Positions 45,441-55,012 are shown, numbered from the stretch's first letter. The stretch: DNA of 64,000 bases from Cedecea lapagei (GCF_900635955.1 NZ_LR134201.1:1488001-1552000), one strand, 5' to 3'. Notes: generated by a model from the sequence alone, not told the origin. Numbers and translations are program-made.

Positions 45441-46811
45441 ATGCAGCAACTGACCTGTTTTAAAGCCTACGACATCCGCGGTCGCCTGGGCGACGAGCTG
45501 AACGAAGACATCGCCTGGCGCATCGGCCGCGCCTACGGTGAATACCTGAAGCCGAAAACCATCGTGCTGGGCGGCGACGTTCGCCTGACCAGCGAATCGC
45601 TGAAGCAGGCGCTGGCGCGCGGCCTGCAGGATGCGGGCGTGGACGTGCTGGATATCGGCCTGTCCGGCACGGAAGAAATCTACTTTGCCACCTGGCACCT
45701 GAACGTAGACGGCGGCATCGAAGTGACCGCCAGCCATAACCCGATGGACTACAACGGCATGAAGCTGGTACGCCAGGGCGCCCGCCCAATCAGCGGCGAC
45801 ACCGGGTTGCGCGACGTGCAGCGCCTGGCGGAAGCCAACGATTTCCCGCCGGTAAATGACGCGGCGCGCGGCAGCTACAAGAAAGTGTCGGTGGTGGAGG
45901 CTTACCTCGACCATCTTTTCTCCTACATCAACGTCAGCAACATCAAGCCGCTGAAGCTGGTGGTTAACTCCGGCAACGGGGCTGCCGGCCCGATTGTGGA
46001 CGCCATCGAAGCCCGCTTTAAGGCGCTGAACGTGCCGTTGACCTTCGTGAAAGTGCACAACACGCCGGACGGCAACTTCCCGAACGGTATTCCTAACCCG
46101 CTGCTGCCTGAGTGCCGCGACGATACCCGCAACGCGGTGATTGAGCACGGTGCGGATATGGGCATCGCCTTCGACGGTGACTTTGATCGCTGTTTCCTGT
46201 TCGACGAGAAAGGGCAGTTTATCGAAGGGTATTACATCGTGGGCCTGCTGGCGGCGGCGTTCCTCGAGAAGCAGCCGGGGGCGAAAATTATTCATGACCC
46301 ACGTCTGTCCTGGAACACGGTGGATATCGTTGAGCGTGCAGGCGGTAAACCGGTGATGTCGAAGACGGGACATGCGTTTATTAAAGAGCGCATGCGTGAA
46401 GAGGATGCGATTTATGGCGGCGAGATGAGCGCCCATCACTACTTCCGCGATTTTGCCTACTGCGACAGCGGGATGATCCCGTGGCTGCTGGTGACCGAGT
46501 TGCTGTGCCTGAAGGGGAAAACGCTTGGCGAGCTGGTGGAGGACCGGATGGTGGCGTGGCCGGCGAGCGGTGAAATCAACAGCAAGCTGGAAACGCCGGC
46601 CGCGGCGATTGAGCGTGTGCGCGCGCATTTTGGCCCGCAGGCGGAAGAAATTGACCATACGGATGGGATCAGCATGGCGTTTGGCGACTGGCGGTTCAAC
46701 CTGCGGAGTTCAAACACCGAGCCGGTGGTACGCCTGAACGTCGAGTCTCGCGGCGACGAGACGCTGATGCAGGCGCGAACGCAGGAAATTATGGCGCTGT
46801 TGAATCAGTAA
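45441..46811 (+). CDS. cpsG: Phosphomannomutase CpsG (ManB)
   Basis: Interconverts mannose 6-phosphate and mannose 1-phosphate, feeding GDP-mannose synthesis. 456 aa, as in E. coli. The phosphoserine loop is TASHNP (S98), the magnesium loop DGDFDRC and the phosphate-binding loop RSSNTEP near the C-terminus. I chose ATG 45441 (MQQLTCFKAYDIRG) after AAAGGAGCG; the open frame extends 51 bases upstream, but without family match. Confidence 0.97.
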   Translation: MQQLTCFKAYDIRGRLGDELNEDIAWRIGRAYGEYLKPKTIVLGGDVRLTSESLKQALARGLQDAGVDVLDIGLSGTEEIYFATWHLNVDGGIEVTASHNPMDYNGMKLVRQGARPISGDTGLRDVQRLAEANDFPPVNDAARGSYKKVSVVEAYLDHLFSYINVSNIKPLKLVVNSGNGAAGPIVDAIEARFKALNVPLTFVKVHNTPDGNFPNGIPNPLLPECRDDTRNAVIEHGADMGIAFDGDFDRCFLFDEKGQFIEGYYIVGLLAAAFLEKQPGAKIIHDPRLSWNTVDIVERAGGKPVMSKTGHAFIKERMREEDAIYGGEMSAHHYFRDFAYCDSGMIPWLLVTELLCLKGKTLGELVEDRMVAWPASGEINSKLETPAAAIERVRAHFGPQAEEIDHTDGISMAFGDWRFNLRSSNTEPVVRLNVESRGDETLMQARTQEIMALLNQ

Positions 46812-46835
46812 CCTGCCGCATTCAGGGGTTTTGAC

Positions 46836-46916
46836 CCTCACCCTGGCCCTCTCCCTGGAAGGGAGAGGGGATTGTCAGGAGCCAGTTCTTGCTCCTCTCC
46901 CCGGAAGCGTGAGGGG
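46836..46916. repeat. 81-bp cloverleaf-like palindromic repeat (cpsG-wcaJ)
   Basis: An outer stem (ccctcac 46836-46842 with gtgaggg 46910-46916) encloses two perfect hairpins: ccctctccct/agggagaggg (46848-46870, 3-base loop) and aggagc/gctcct (46878-46897, 8-base loop). It sits in the gap between two genes of one operon. It looks like a dispersed enterobacterial intergenic repeat, but is not a classical REP or ERIC by sequence. Confidence 0.7.
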
Positions 46917-46955
46917 GGTAAAAACACCGATGCGACAACTTTCAAAGGTAAAACG

Positions 46956-48350
46956 ATGACAAATCTAAAAAAGCGCGAGCTGCCAAAAACCAACGCATCG
47001 TTGATCTCTATGGTGCAACGTTTCTCTGACATCAGCATCATGTTTGCCGGTCTCTGGATAGTCTGCCGGGTGAATACTTTGCCGTTTCTCTACATGCATC
47101 TGCTGATGGCTCTGTTGACCCTGGTAGTGTTCCAGATGATTGGTGGGATAACGGACTTCTACCGTTCGTGGCGCGGGGTGAAGATCGCCAGCGAACTCTT
47201 TCTGCTGCTGCAGAACTGGACGCTCAGCGTTATTTTTAGCGCCGGGCTGCTGGCTTTTAACAGCGATTTTGACGGCTCGTTTGGGGTATATCTGGCCTGG
47301 TATGGACTGAGCGGCATAGGGCTGGTGATTTGCCGGTCGTGGATTCGGTTTGCTGCAGGCTGGCTACGTAACAAGGGCTTTAATACGCGCCGCGTTGCCA
47401 TCGCCGGCTCGTTGCCGGTGGGCCAGATGCTGGCACAAAGCTTTAATAATGAGCCCTGGCTGGGCTTCAACGTGCTCGGCGTTTACGATGATGAACCGCC
47501 CGCCGGGGCGATGATCGACTACATGGGCAACTTCACCACGCTGGTCGCCGATGCCCGCAACGGTGAGATCGACAAGATCTATATTGCGATGGAGATGAGC
47601 CATGAGTCCCGGATTAAAAAGCTGGTGAGCGAGCTGGCGGATACCACCTGTTCGGTACTGCTGATCCCCGATGTCTTTACCTTCAATATTCTGAATACCC
47701 GCACCGAAGAGGTGAATGGCGTGCCGGTTGTGCCGCTGTTTGAGACGCCGCTGAGCGGCTTCAATAGCGTGCTTAAGCGGCTGGAAGATATTGTGCTGTC
47801 TTCTTTGATTCTACTGCTGATTTCCCCCGTTCTGCTCTGCATCAGCCTGGCGGTGAAGCTGACTTCGCCGGGTCCGGTGATTTTTCGCCAGACCCGTTAC
47901 GGCATGGACGGCAAGCCCATCAAAGTCTGGAAATTCCGCTCCATGAAAGTGATGGAGAACGACGCGGTTGTGGTGCAGGCAACCAAAGGCGACAAACGTA
48001 TTACGCCTATCGGGAGTTTCCTGCGCCGCACTTCGCTGGATGAGCTGCCGCAGTTTATTAATGTGTTTCTCGGCGGCATGTCTATCGTCGGTCCGCGACC
48101 TCACGCCGTCGCCCATAACGAGCAATACCGCACGTTAATTGATGGCTACATGCTTCGCCATAAGGTCAAACCTGGCATTACCGGCTGGGCGCAAATTAAC
48201 GGCTGGCGAGGGGAAACAGACACGCTCGACAAGATGGAAAAACGCGTGGAGTTCGACCTGGAATATATTCGCGAGTGGAGCCTGTGGTTCGACATCAAGA
48301 TTGTCTTCCTGACCGTTTTCAAAGGCTTTGTTAACAAAGCGGCCTACTGA
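46956..48350 (+). CDS. wcaJ: Undecaprenyl-phosphate glucose phosphotransferase WcaJ
   Basis: Initiates colanic acid by moving glucose 1-phosphate from UDP-glucose to undecaprenyl phosphate. The 464-aa PHPT enzyme has four N-terminal TM helices, a CoA-binding-like soluble region (GSLPVGQML...GVYDDEP), and a C-terminal catalytic domain with a membrane hairpin (about 275-300), KFRSM, DELPQFINV and SIVGPRPHA. I chose ATG 46956 (MTNLKKRELPKTN); the open frame upstream runs through the palindromic repeat and is not coding. Confidence 0.96.
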   Translation: MTNLKKRELPKTNASLISMVQRFSDISIMFAGLWIVCRVNTLPFLYMHLLMALLTLVVFQMIGGITDFYRSWRGVKIASELFLLLQNWTLSVIFSAGLLAFNSDFDGSFGVYLAWYGLSGIGLVICRSWIRFAAGWLRNKGFNTRRVAIAGSLPVGQMLAQSFNNEPWLGFNVLGVYDDEPPAGAMIDYMGNFTTLVADARNGEIDKIYIAMEMSHESRIKKLVSELADTTCSVLLIPDVFTFNILNTRTEEVNGVPVVPLFETPLSGFNSVLKRLEDIVLSSLILLLISPVLLCISLAVKLTSPGPVIFRQTRYGMDGKPIKVWKFRSMKVMENDAVVVQATKGDKRITPIGSFLRRTSLDELPQFINVFLGGMSIVGPRPHAVAHNEQYRTLIDGYMLRHKVKPGITGWAQINGWRGETDTLDKMEKRVEFDLEYIREWSLWFDIKIVFLTVFKGFVNKAAY

Positions 48351-48362
48351 CCGGAACCCGAT

Positions 48363-49841
48363 ATGAGCCTGAGAGAAAAAACTATCAGCGGCGCAAAGTG
48401 GTCCGCGATTGCCACGGTTATTATTATTGGCCTGGGGCTGGCGCAGATGACCATTCTGGCCAGAACCATCGATAACCACCAGTTTGGCCTGCTTACCGTA
48501 TCGCTGGTGATTATCGCCCTGGCCGATACGCTGTCTGATTTTGGTATCGCCAACTCCATTATTCAGCGCAAAGAGATTAGCCAGCTGGAGCTGACCACGC
48601 TGTACTGGCTGAACGTCGGGCTGGGTATGCTGGTGGCTATCGTTGTCTTTTTACTCAGCGACTTGATTGCCGGCGTGCTGCATAACCCTGACCTGTCGCC
48701 GCTGATTAAAACGCTGTCCTTTGCCTTTATCGTTATCCCGCACGGGCAGCAGTTCCGCGCGCTGATGCAAAAGGAGCTGGAGTTTTCCAAAATTGGCTCT
48801 ATTGAGACGGTCTCCGTTCTGGTGGGCTTCACGGTTACCGTCACGGCGGCAATATATTATCCGTTTGCCATCACCGCGATTATCGGATACCTGGTCAATA
48901 CCGTCGTTCGCACCTCGCTGTTTGGCTTCTTCGGGCGCAAGATCTACCGCCCTGGCCTCCATTTTTCCCTTAAATCGGTTAATGCTAACCTGAAGTTTGG
49001 AGCCTGGCTGACCGCCGATAGCGTGATCAACTACGTCAATACCAACCTTTCCACGCTGGTGCTGGCGCGTATTCTCGGTGCCAGCGTCGCCGGTGGCTAT
49101 AACCTGGCATATAACGTCGCCGTGGTTCCGCCGATGAAGCTCAACCCGATTATCACGCGCGTGTTGTTTCCGGCCTTCGCTAAGATTCAGGACGACACCG
49201 CGAAGCTTCGGGTGAACTTCTACAAGCTGCTGTCGATTGTCGGGATCATTAACTTCCCGGCGCTGTTGGGGCTGATGGTGGTGTCCAACAACTTTGTCCC
49301 GCTGGTGTTCGGCGAAAAATGGCAGTTCATCACGCCTGTCCTGCAGCTGCTGTGCGTCGTCGGGCTGCTGCGCTCCATCGGCAACCCGATTGGTTCATTG
49401 CTGATGGCTAAGGCTCGTGTAGACATCAGCTTTAAATTCAACGTCTTTAAAACCTTTCTGTTTGTCCCGGCCATTATCGTCGGCGGCCAGCTGGGCGGCG
49501 CGCTGGGCGTCACGCTTGGTTTTCTGCTGGTGCAGGTGGTTAACACCGTTCTCAGCTATTTCATCATGATCAAGCCGGTGCTGGGCTCCAGCTACCGGGA
49601 GTACATCCTCAGCATCTGGCTGCCTTTTTACCTGTCGCTTCCGACGCTGATTGTCAGCGCCGGGCTTGGCGTTGCGCTTAGCGGCCACCTGCCGCTGGCT
49701 GCCTTGCTTGGCGTACAGGTCGCGGCGGGGGCTGCCGCGTTTATGGTGATGATTATTTTCTCCCGCAATGCGCTGATCGTCGAAATGAAGCGACAGTTTT
49801 GCCGAAGCGAACGTCTGAAAGCGCTGCTTCGCGCTGGCTAA
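48363..49841 (+). CDS. wzxC: Colanic acid flippase WzxC
   Basis: Moves the undecaprenyl-linked colanic acid repeat across the inner membrane. The 492-aa polysaccharide transporter (PST/MATE-like) has about 14 TM helices, begins MSLREKTISGAKWSAIATVI and matches E. coli WzxC in length. It follows wcaJ by 12 bases. Intact, unlike the flippase gene of the O-antigen locus. Confidence 0.96.
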   Translation: MSLREKTISGAKWSAIATVIIIGLGLAQMTILARTIDNHQFGLLTVSLVIIALADTLSDFGIANSIIQRKEISQLELTTLYWLNVGLGMLVAIVVFLLSDLIAGVLHNPDLSPLIKTLSFAFIVIPHGQQFRALMQKELEFSKIGSIETVSVLVGFTVTVTAAIYYPFAITAIIGYLVNTVVRTSLFGFFGRKIYRPGLHFSLKSVNANLKFGAWLTADSVINYVNTNLSTLVLARILGASVAGGYNLAYNVAVVPPMKLNPIITRVLFPAFAKIQDDTAKLRVNFYKLLSIVGIINFPALLGLMVVSNNFVPLVFGEKWQFITPVLQLLCVVGLLRSIGNPIGSLLMAKARVDISFKFNVFKTFLFVPAIIVGGQLGGALGVTLGFLLVQVVNTVLSYFIMIKPVLGSSYREYILSIWLPFYLSLPTLIVSAGLGVALSGHLPLAALLGVQVAAGAAAFMVMIIFSRNALIVEMKRQFCRSERLKALLRAG

Positions 49842-49899
49842 TAACAACGAAGCGGGAAATACCACGCTTTACCGCTTCGTCATAAATCTAGAGGTCAAC

Positions 49900-51180
49900 A
49901 TGAAACTACTTATTCTTGGCAACCATACTTGCGGAAACCGCGGTGATAGCGCCATTTTGCGCGGGCTGATCGATGCCATTACCACTCTTGATGACGGTAT
50001 CCATGTAGATGTGATGAGCCGTTACCCGGTGAGCTCTGCGTGGCTGCTCGGGCGCCCGGTATTGGGCGATGGGCTGTATAAGCAAATGAAGCAGTACAAC
50101 AATGCCGCCGGGATTGTGGGCCGGGTGAAAAAAGTGCTGCGCCGTAAATATCAGCACCAGGTGCTGCTGGCGAAGGCGACCAATTCCGGGCGTCTGCGCA
50201 ATATCGCTATTCCGCAGGGCTTTATCGACTTTGTGAAGTCGCTGCATCAATACGACGCGATTATTCAGGTTGGCGGCTCGTTTTTTGTCGATCTGTACGG
50301 CGTGAGCCAGTTCGAGCATGCGCTTTGTAGTTTTATGGCCCGCAAGCCCGTGTACATGATTGGCCACAGCGTCGGTCCGTTCCAGGAGCCGCAGTTTAAC
50401 CAACTGGCTAACTACGTTTTCGGCCAGGCGAAATCCCTGATTTTGCGTGAAAGCGTGAGCCTGGACCTGATGAAACAGAGCCAGATAGATACCAGTAAGG
50501 TGGAACAGGGCGTCGATACCGCATGGCTGGTGGCCCAGCACGAGGAAGATTTTGTGCCGAGTTACGCGGTCAGGCACTGGCTTGGCGTTATTGCAGGTAA
50601 GAGAACCGTGGCGATTACGCTGCGCGAGCTGGCGCCTTTCGATAAGCGGCTTGGCACCACCCAGGAAGCGTATGAAAGAGCGTTTGCCGAAGTGGTGAAC
50701 CGCACTATTGAACAGGGTTACCAGGTTCTGGCGCTCTCTACCTGCACCGGCATTGACAGCTACAACAAAGATGACCGCATGGTGGCGTTGAACATTCAGC
50801 AGTACATCAGGCAGCCCGAGGATTACCACGTGGTCATGGATGAGCTGAACGATCTGGAAATGGGCAAAATTTTTGCAGCCTGCGAGCTGACGGTGGGCAC
50901 ACGCCTCCACTCGGCCATCATTTCGATGAACTTCGGTACGCCGGCCATCGCCATCAACTATGAACATAAATCCGCGGGCATCATGCAGCAGCTGGGTATG
51001 CCGGAAATGGCCATCGATATTCGGCAACTGCTGGACGGTTCGCTGCAGGGCGTAGTGGCTGACGTGCTTGGTCAATTGCCGACGATTAATCAGCGGCTTG
51101 CGCAGGCGGTTAGCGCAGAGCGCGCAAACGGCATGAAAATGGTGGAGTCGGTGCTTGAGCGCGTTAAGGAGGGGAAATGA
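49900..51180 (+). CDS. wcaK: Colanic acid pyruvyl transferase WcaK
   Basis: Polysaccharide pyruvyl transferase family protein thought to add the pyruvate ketal to the terminal galactose of the repeat. 426 aa, beginning MKLLILGNHTCGNRGDSAIL, with the family signature GTRLHSAI near the C-terminus. The stop overlaps the wcaL start by four bases. Confidence 0.95.
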   Translation: MKLLILGNHTCGNRGDSAILRGLIDAITTLDDGIHVDVMSRYPVSSAWLLGRPVLGDGLYKQMKQYNNAAGIVGRVKKVLRRKYQHQVLLAKATNSGRLRNIAIPQGFIDFVKSLHQYDAIIQVGGSFFVDLYGVSQFEHALCSFMARKPVYMIGHSVGPFQEPQFNQLANYVFGQAKSLILRESVSLDLMKQSQIDTSKVEQGVDTAWLVAQHEEDFVPSYAVRHWLGVIAGKRTVAITLRELAPFDKRLGTTQEAYERAFAEVVNRTIEQGYQVLALSTCTGIDSYNKDDRMVALNIQQYIRQPEDYHVVMDELNDLEMGKIFAACELTVGTRLHSAIISMNFGTPAIAINYEHKSAGIMQQLGMPEMAIDIRQLLDGSLQGVVADVLGQLPTINQRLAQAVSAERANGMKMVESVLERVKEGK

Positions 51181-52397
51181 AGGTTGGTTTCTTCCTGCTG
51201 AAGTTTCCGCTGGCGTCGGAAACCTTTGTGCTGAATCAGATCACCGCTTTTATCGACATGGGCCACGAGGTTGAGATTGTTGCCCTGCAAAAGGGCGATC
51301 TGACCAACACCCACGCGACGTTTAAAAGCTACGGTCTTTCGGAAAAAACCGTCTGGTTGCTGGACGAGCCGGAGGGTAAAGTCGCCAAACTGCAAAACCG
51401 TGCGATGAATACGTTACGCGGCGCTTTCAGAGGAAGAACCTGGCGAGCCTTAAGCCGCACTCGTTATGGCGACGAAGCCCGCAATCTGATCCTGTCATCT
51501 ATTTGCGGGCGGCAGAAGCAGCCGCTGGAGGCCGATGTTTTTATCGCCCATTTCGGCCCTGCGGGCGTGACGGCGGCCAAGCTCAGGGAACTTGGGTTAC
51601 TGAAAGGTAAAATTGCCACCGTCTTCCACGGGATCGATATTTCGCACCGTGATGCGCTGGCCCACTATACGCCTGAATACCGGCAGCTGTTTGAACGCGG
51701 GGATTTAATGCTGCCAATCAGCAATCTCTGGGCAAAACGACTTAAGCAGATGGGCTGCCCGGAGAGCAAGATTGCGGTATCCAGGATGGGCGTGGATATG
51801 GAGAGGTTTTCTTTGAGACCCATGAAAACGCCGGGTACGCCGTTGGAGATAGTCTCCGTGGCGCGCCTGACGGAAAAAAAAGGGTTACATATTGCCATTG
51901 AAGCCTGCCGTCTGCTAAAGGCGCGCGGCGTGGCATTTCGCTATAACATTCTTGGCATTGGCCCCTGGGAGCGCCGTCTGAAGACGCTGATTGAGCAAAT
52001 GCAGCTGGAGGACGTGGTCTTTATGCCCGGTTTTAAACCGAGTCATGAGGTGAAAGCGATGCTCGACCGCGCCGACCTTTTCTTGCTTCCTTCGGTCACC
52101 GGTGAGGATGGGGATATGGAAGGGATCCCCGTCGCGCTGATGGAGGCGATGGCCGTTGGGATCCCCGTCGTATCCACGGTACACAGCGGCATTCCTGAGC
52201 TTATCGACGCCGGTGAGTCAGGCTGGCTGGTACCTGAAAAGGATGCCTTCGCGCTCGCCGACCAGCTTCAGGTCTCGGCTTCGGTCTCCGAAAGCGAGCT
52301 GCGTGAGATGCTTGCGCGCGCCAGGGAGAAAGTCGCCGACCAGTTCAACCAGCAGGTCATCTACCAGCAGCTTGCCCGTCAGCTTCAGACGCTGTAA
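51177..52397 (+). CDS. wcaL: Colanic acid glycosyltransferase WcaL (GT4)
   Basis: GT-B transferase of 406 aa with the N-terminal MKVGFFLLKFPLASETFVLNQI typical of WcaL/AmsK and a donor-domain E-x7-E region (LPSVTGEDGDMEGIPVALMEAMAVGIPVV). It is proposed to add a galactose of the repeat. Coupled to wcaK by a four-base overlap. Confidence 0.95.
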   Translation: MKVGFFLLKFPLASETFVLNQITAFIDMGHEVEIVALQKGDLTNTHATFKSYGLSEKTVWLLDEPEGKVAKLQNRAMNTLRGAFRGRTWRALSRTRYGDEARNLILSSICGRQKQPLEADVFIAHFGPAGVTAAKLRELGLLKGKIATVFHGIDISHRDALAHYTPEYRQLFERGDLMLPISNLWAKRLKQMGCPESKIAVSRMGVDMERFSLRPMKTPGTPLEIVSVARLTEKKGLHIAIEACRLLKARGVAFRYNILGIGPWERRLKTLIEQMQLEDVVFMPGFKPSHEVKAMLDRADLFLLPSVTGEDGDMEGIPVALMEAMAVGIPVVSTVHSGIPELIDAGESGWLVPEKDAFALADQLQVSASVSESELREMLARAREKVADQFNQQVIYQQLARQLQTL

Positions 52398-52423
52398 ACC
52401 ACCGAATCCTGTGATGAGGACTT

Positions 52424-53848
52424 ATGTCTAAAAGCAATCAACTGAAGCGCACTCCTTTCTCTCCGTCTCGTCGTAAACTACTGGCCGCTGGCTCTGCGCT
52501 TGCGGCGGCGTCCCTTATTCCCGGCACGGTAAAAGCGATTGGCCGGGGAGCTCAGGTCAATATTAAAGATTTCTATCAAAATGACTGGATAGCCGCCTTT
52601 AAACAGGCGTTTGCTGAAGCCGACGTCGTGCAGGTGCCGGCGGGACTGGTCTGCGATAGCATCAACACGGCTATTTTCATACCAGAGGGAAAAACGCTGC
52701 AGGTGGCCGGGGGGCTTAAGGGCAACGGCAAGGGGCGGTTTGTCCTGCAGGATGGCTGCCGGATTATCGGCGAGGGGGAAGGGCGCTTCAACAATATTAC
52801 TTTGGATGTGCGCGGCTCCGACTGCGTTATCAAAGGCATTGATATGAGCGGTTTTGTGAATGTCGCGCAGATTTACATCGGTGGAAAGGATAACCGCACC
52901 ATGCGTAATCTGACCATCGACAGTATTACGGTTCACGATGCGAACTACGCGATACTGCGCCAGGGCTTTCACAACCGTATGGAACACGTGCGTATTACTA
53001 ACGGCCACTTTAGCCATCTGCAGGGCGATGCCATTGAGTGGAATGTGGCGATAAACGACCACAACTTGCTGATTTCTGACCACGTTATCGACAACATTAA
53101 CTGTACTAACGGCAAAATCAACTGGGGGATCGGCATCGGGCTGGCGGGCAGTACCTATAACAATAATTATCCTGAAGATCAGGCGGTAAAAAACTTTGTG
53201 GTCGCCAATATCACCGGCAGCAACTGCCGCCAGCTGGTTCATGTCGAGAATGGGAAGCATTTTCTTATTCGTAACGTAAAGGCGCGTAATATCAATCCGA
53301 CCTTTAGCCGTACCGCGGGGATAGATAACGCCACCGTTGCGATATATGGCTGCGATAACTTTGTGATTGATGATGTTGATATGGTCGACAGCGCAGGCAT
53401 GCTGATCGGTTATGGCGTGATTAAAGGTAATTATCTGTCTATTCCGCAAAACTTTAAGCTTAGCGACATCAAACTCGATAATAGCGAGCTGAGCAGCCCG
53501 CTGCGCGGTATCCAGATCTCCTCCGGCAATGCGACGTCATTCGTGGCAATGACCAACGTGACGCTTAAACGCGCAACGCTTGAGTTTCATAACAAACCTC
53601 AGCATCTTTTTATGCGTAATATCAATGTGATGCAGCTTGCATCGGCGGGGCCAGCGCTGAAGCTGAACTTCGATCTTCGCAAAGATGTGCGTGGGAAGTT
53701 TATGGCTAAAGACGACACGCTGCTGTCGATGGCGAATATTCACGCAGTAAACGAAAAGGGGCAAAGCTCAGTTGATATCGACCGGGTTGATCAGCTTCAC
53801 GTAAATAGTGAAAACCTCAATTTTATCCTGCCCACTGCGCGCAGGTAA
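52424..53848 (+). CDS. wcaM: Colanic acid biosynthesis protein WcaM
   Basis: Last gene of the operon; function is not established. 474 aa. The N-terminus has a twin-arginine-like signal (PSRRKLLAAGSALAAASLIPG, about residues 14-34), predicting periplasmic export in the folded state. The rest looks like a right-handed parallel beta-helix of the pectate-lyase type, rich in N, G and I repeats (about 90-440), which suggests polysaccharide binding or cleavage. It resembles E. coli WcaM (464 aa). Confidence 0.93.
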   Translation: MSKSNQLKRTPFSPSRRKLLAAGSALAAASLIPGTVKAIGRGAQVNIKDFYQNDWIAAFKQAFAEADVVQVPAGLVCDSINTAIFIPEGKTLQVAGGLKGNGKGRFVLQDGCRIIGEGEGRFNNITLDVRGSDCVIKGIDMSGFVNVAQIYIGGKDNRTMRNLTIDSITVHDANYAILRQGFHNRMEHVRITNGHFSHLQGDAIEWNVAINDHNLLISDHVIDNINCTNGKINWGIGIGLAGSTYNNNYPEDQAVKNFVVANITGSNCRQLVHVENGKHFLIRNVKARNINPTFSRTAGIDNATVAIYGCDNFVIDDVDMVDSAGMLIGYGVIKGNYLSIPQNFKLSDIKLDNSELSSPLRGIQISSGNATSFVAMTNVTLKRATLEFHNKPQHLFMRNINVMQLASAGPALKLNFDLRKDVRGKFMAKDDTLLSMANIHAVNEKGQSSVDIDRVDQLHVNSENLNFILPTARR

Positions 53849-53954
53849 TTATGCAACCCCTTTTGCGACAATTCTGAGTCAACAGAAGCGATTAAATATA
53901 TTTTGTTTGAGCCCCGACGGCGCTAGCATGAATCATTGGTTTAATGAATTCATG

Positions 53955-53983
53955 CTGGCATCAGAGCACGAAAAGACTATAAT
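53955..53983 (+). promoter_or_regulatory. Putative galF promoter
   Basis: CTGGCA (53955-53960), a 17-base spacer and a perfect TATAAT (53978-53983), placed 30 bases before the galF start codon. The -35 match is weak. Confidence 0.55.
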
Positions 53984-54012
53984 CTTCCAACCATTTAGAG
54001 GTGGGACTAAGA

Positions 54013-54912
54013 ATGACTAATTTAAAAGCAGTGATCCCGGTAGCCGGTTTAGGCATGCATATGCTGCCCGCGACAAAAGCTATCCCAAAAGAGATGCTGC
54101 CTATCGTTGATAAGCCGATGATCCAGTATATCGTCGACGAAATTGTTGCCGCCGGCATTAAAGAGATCGTGCTGGTAACCCACTCTTCCAAGAATGCCGT
54201 TGAGAACCACTTCGACACTTCCTATGAGCTGGAAGCCTTGCTTGAGCAGCGCGTGAAGCGCCAGCTGCTGGCTGAAGTCCAGTCTATCTGCCCTCCGGGC
54301 GTCACCATCATGAACGTTCGTCAGGCGCAGCCGCTGGGTCTTGGACACTCCATCCTGTGCGCTCAGCCCATTGTCGGAAACAATCCTTTTGTTGTGGTGC
54401 TGCCTGATGTTGTGCTTGATGACGCAAGCGCCGATCCTTTGCGCTACAATCTTGCGGCAATGGTTGCCCGCTTCAATGAAACCGGCCGTAGCCAGGTTCT
54501 GGCTAAGCACATGCCAAATGAAGACCTGGCTGCTTACTCGGTGATCACCACTCAAGAGCCTCTGCTGAATGAAGGGCAGGTTAGTCGGGTGGTGGAGTTC
54601 GTTGAAAAACCCGATCAGCCGCAAACGCTGGACTCCGATCTGGCTGCCGTTGGCCGCTATGTGCTCTCCGCCGACATCTGGCCACTGCTTGAGAAAACCG
54701 AGCCGGGCGCATGGGGCCGTATTCAGTTAACCGACGCTATCGCGGAGCTTAACAAAACTCAGCAGGTTGAAGCGATGCAGATGACCGGCGAGAGCTATGA
54801 CTGCGGTAAGAAAATGGGTTATATGCAGGCGTTCGTTCAGTACGGACTGCGTAACCACAAGGAAGGGCAGAAATTTCGCGAGAGTATTCAGAAGCTTCTA
54901 GCTAAAGCATAA
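54013..54912 (+). CDS. galF: UTP-glucose-1-phosphate uridylyltransferase-like GalF
   Basis: GalU paralogue proposed to modulate UDP-glucose supply; conserved left flank of enterobacterial O-antigen and capsule loci. 299 aa, begins MTNLKAVIPVAGLGMHMLPA. GalF has GMHML where GalU has GTRML, a known replacement linked to low activity. It ends in SIQKLLAKA. I chose ATG 54013 over an in-frame upstream GTG. It has its own promoter and terminator. Confidence 0.97.
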   Translation: MTNLKAVIPVAGLGMHMLPATKAIPKEMLPIVDKPMIQYIVDEIVAAGIKEIVLVTHSSKNAVENHFDTSYELEALLEQRVKRQLLAEVQSICPPGVTIMNVRQAQPLGLGHSILCAQPIVGNNPFVVVLPDVVLDDASADPLRYNLAAMVARFNETGRSQVLAKHMPNEDLAAYSVITTQEPLLNEGQVSRVVEFVEKPDQPQTLDSDLAAVGRYVLSADIWPLLEKTEPGAWGRIQLTDAIAELNKTQQVEAMQMTGESYDCGKKMGYMQAFVQYGLRNHKEGQKFRESIQKLLAKA

Positions 54913-54950
54913 ACTCTGCTTTAAGTCGCTGTCATGGAAGAGAGCGCGCC

Positions 54951-55012
54951 AAACGGTGGCATAGCGTTCAGTCTAAGGTAGACGTTGAACGATTAGCCGC
55001 CGTTTTGCTTTA
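54951..55012 (+). terminator. Terminator after galF
   Basis: A large hairpin: outer stem aaacggtggc (54951-54960) with gccgccgttt (54996-55005), one G:T pair. Inner stems gttca/tgaac and gtcta/tagac follow. The end is tttt then gctttat. It isolates galF from the O-antigen operon. Confidence 0.8.

Noticed and set aside
45204..46658. 484-codon open frame on the minus strand opposite cpsB and cpsG
   Set aside because: Shadow of two certain genes in GC-rich coding DNA; composition (R, H, A and V rich) is not protein-like.
46836..46916. Rho-independent terminator between cpsG and wcaJ
   Set aside because: Strong stems but no T run on the plus strand; wcaJ to wcaM would be cut off from the operon. 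Better read as an intergenic repeat.
46872..46955. 28-codon N-terminal extension of wcaJ
   Set aside because: It is read through the palindromic repeat and has no counterpart in the family; ATG 46956 matches E. coli WcaJ.
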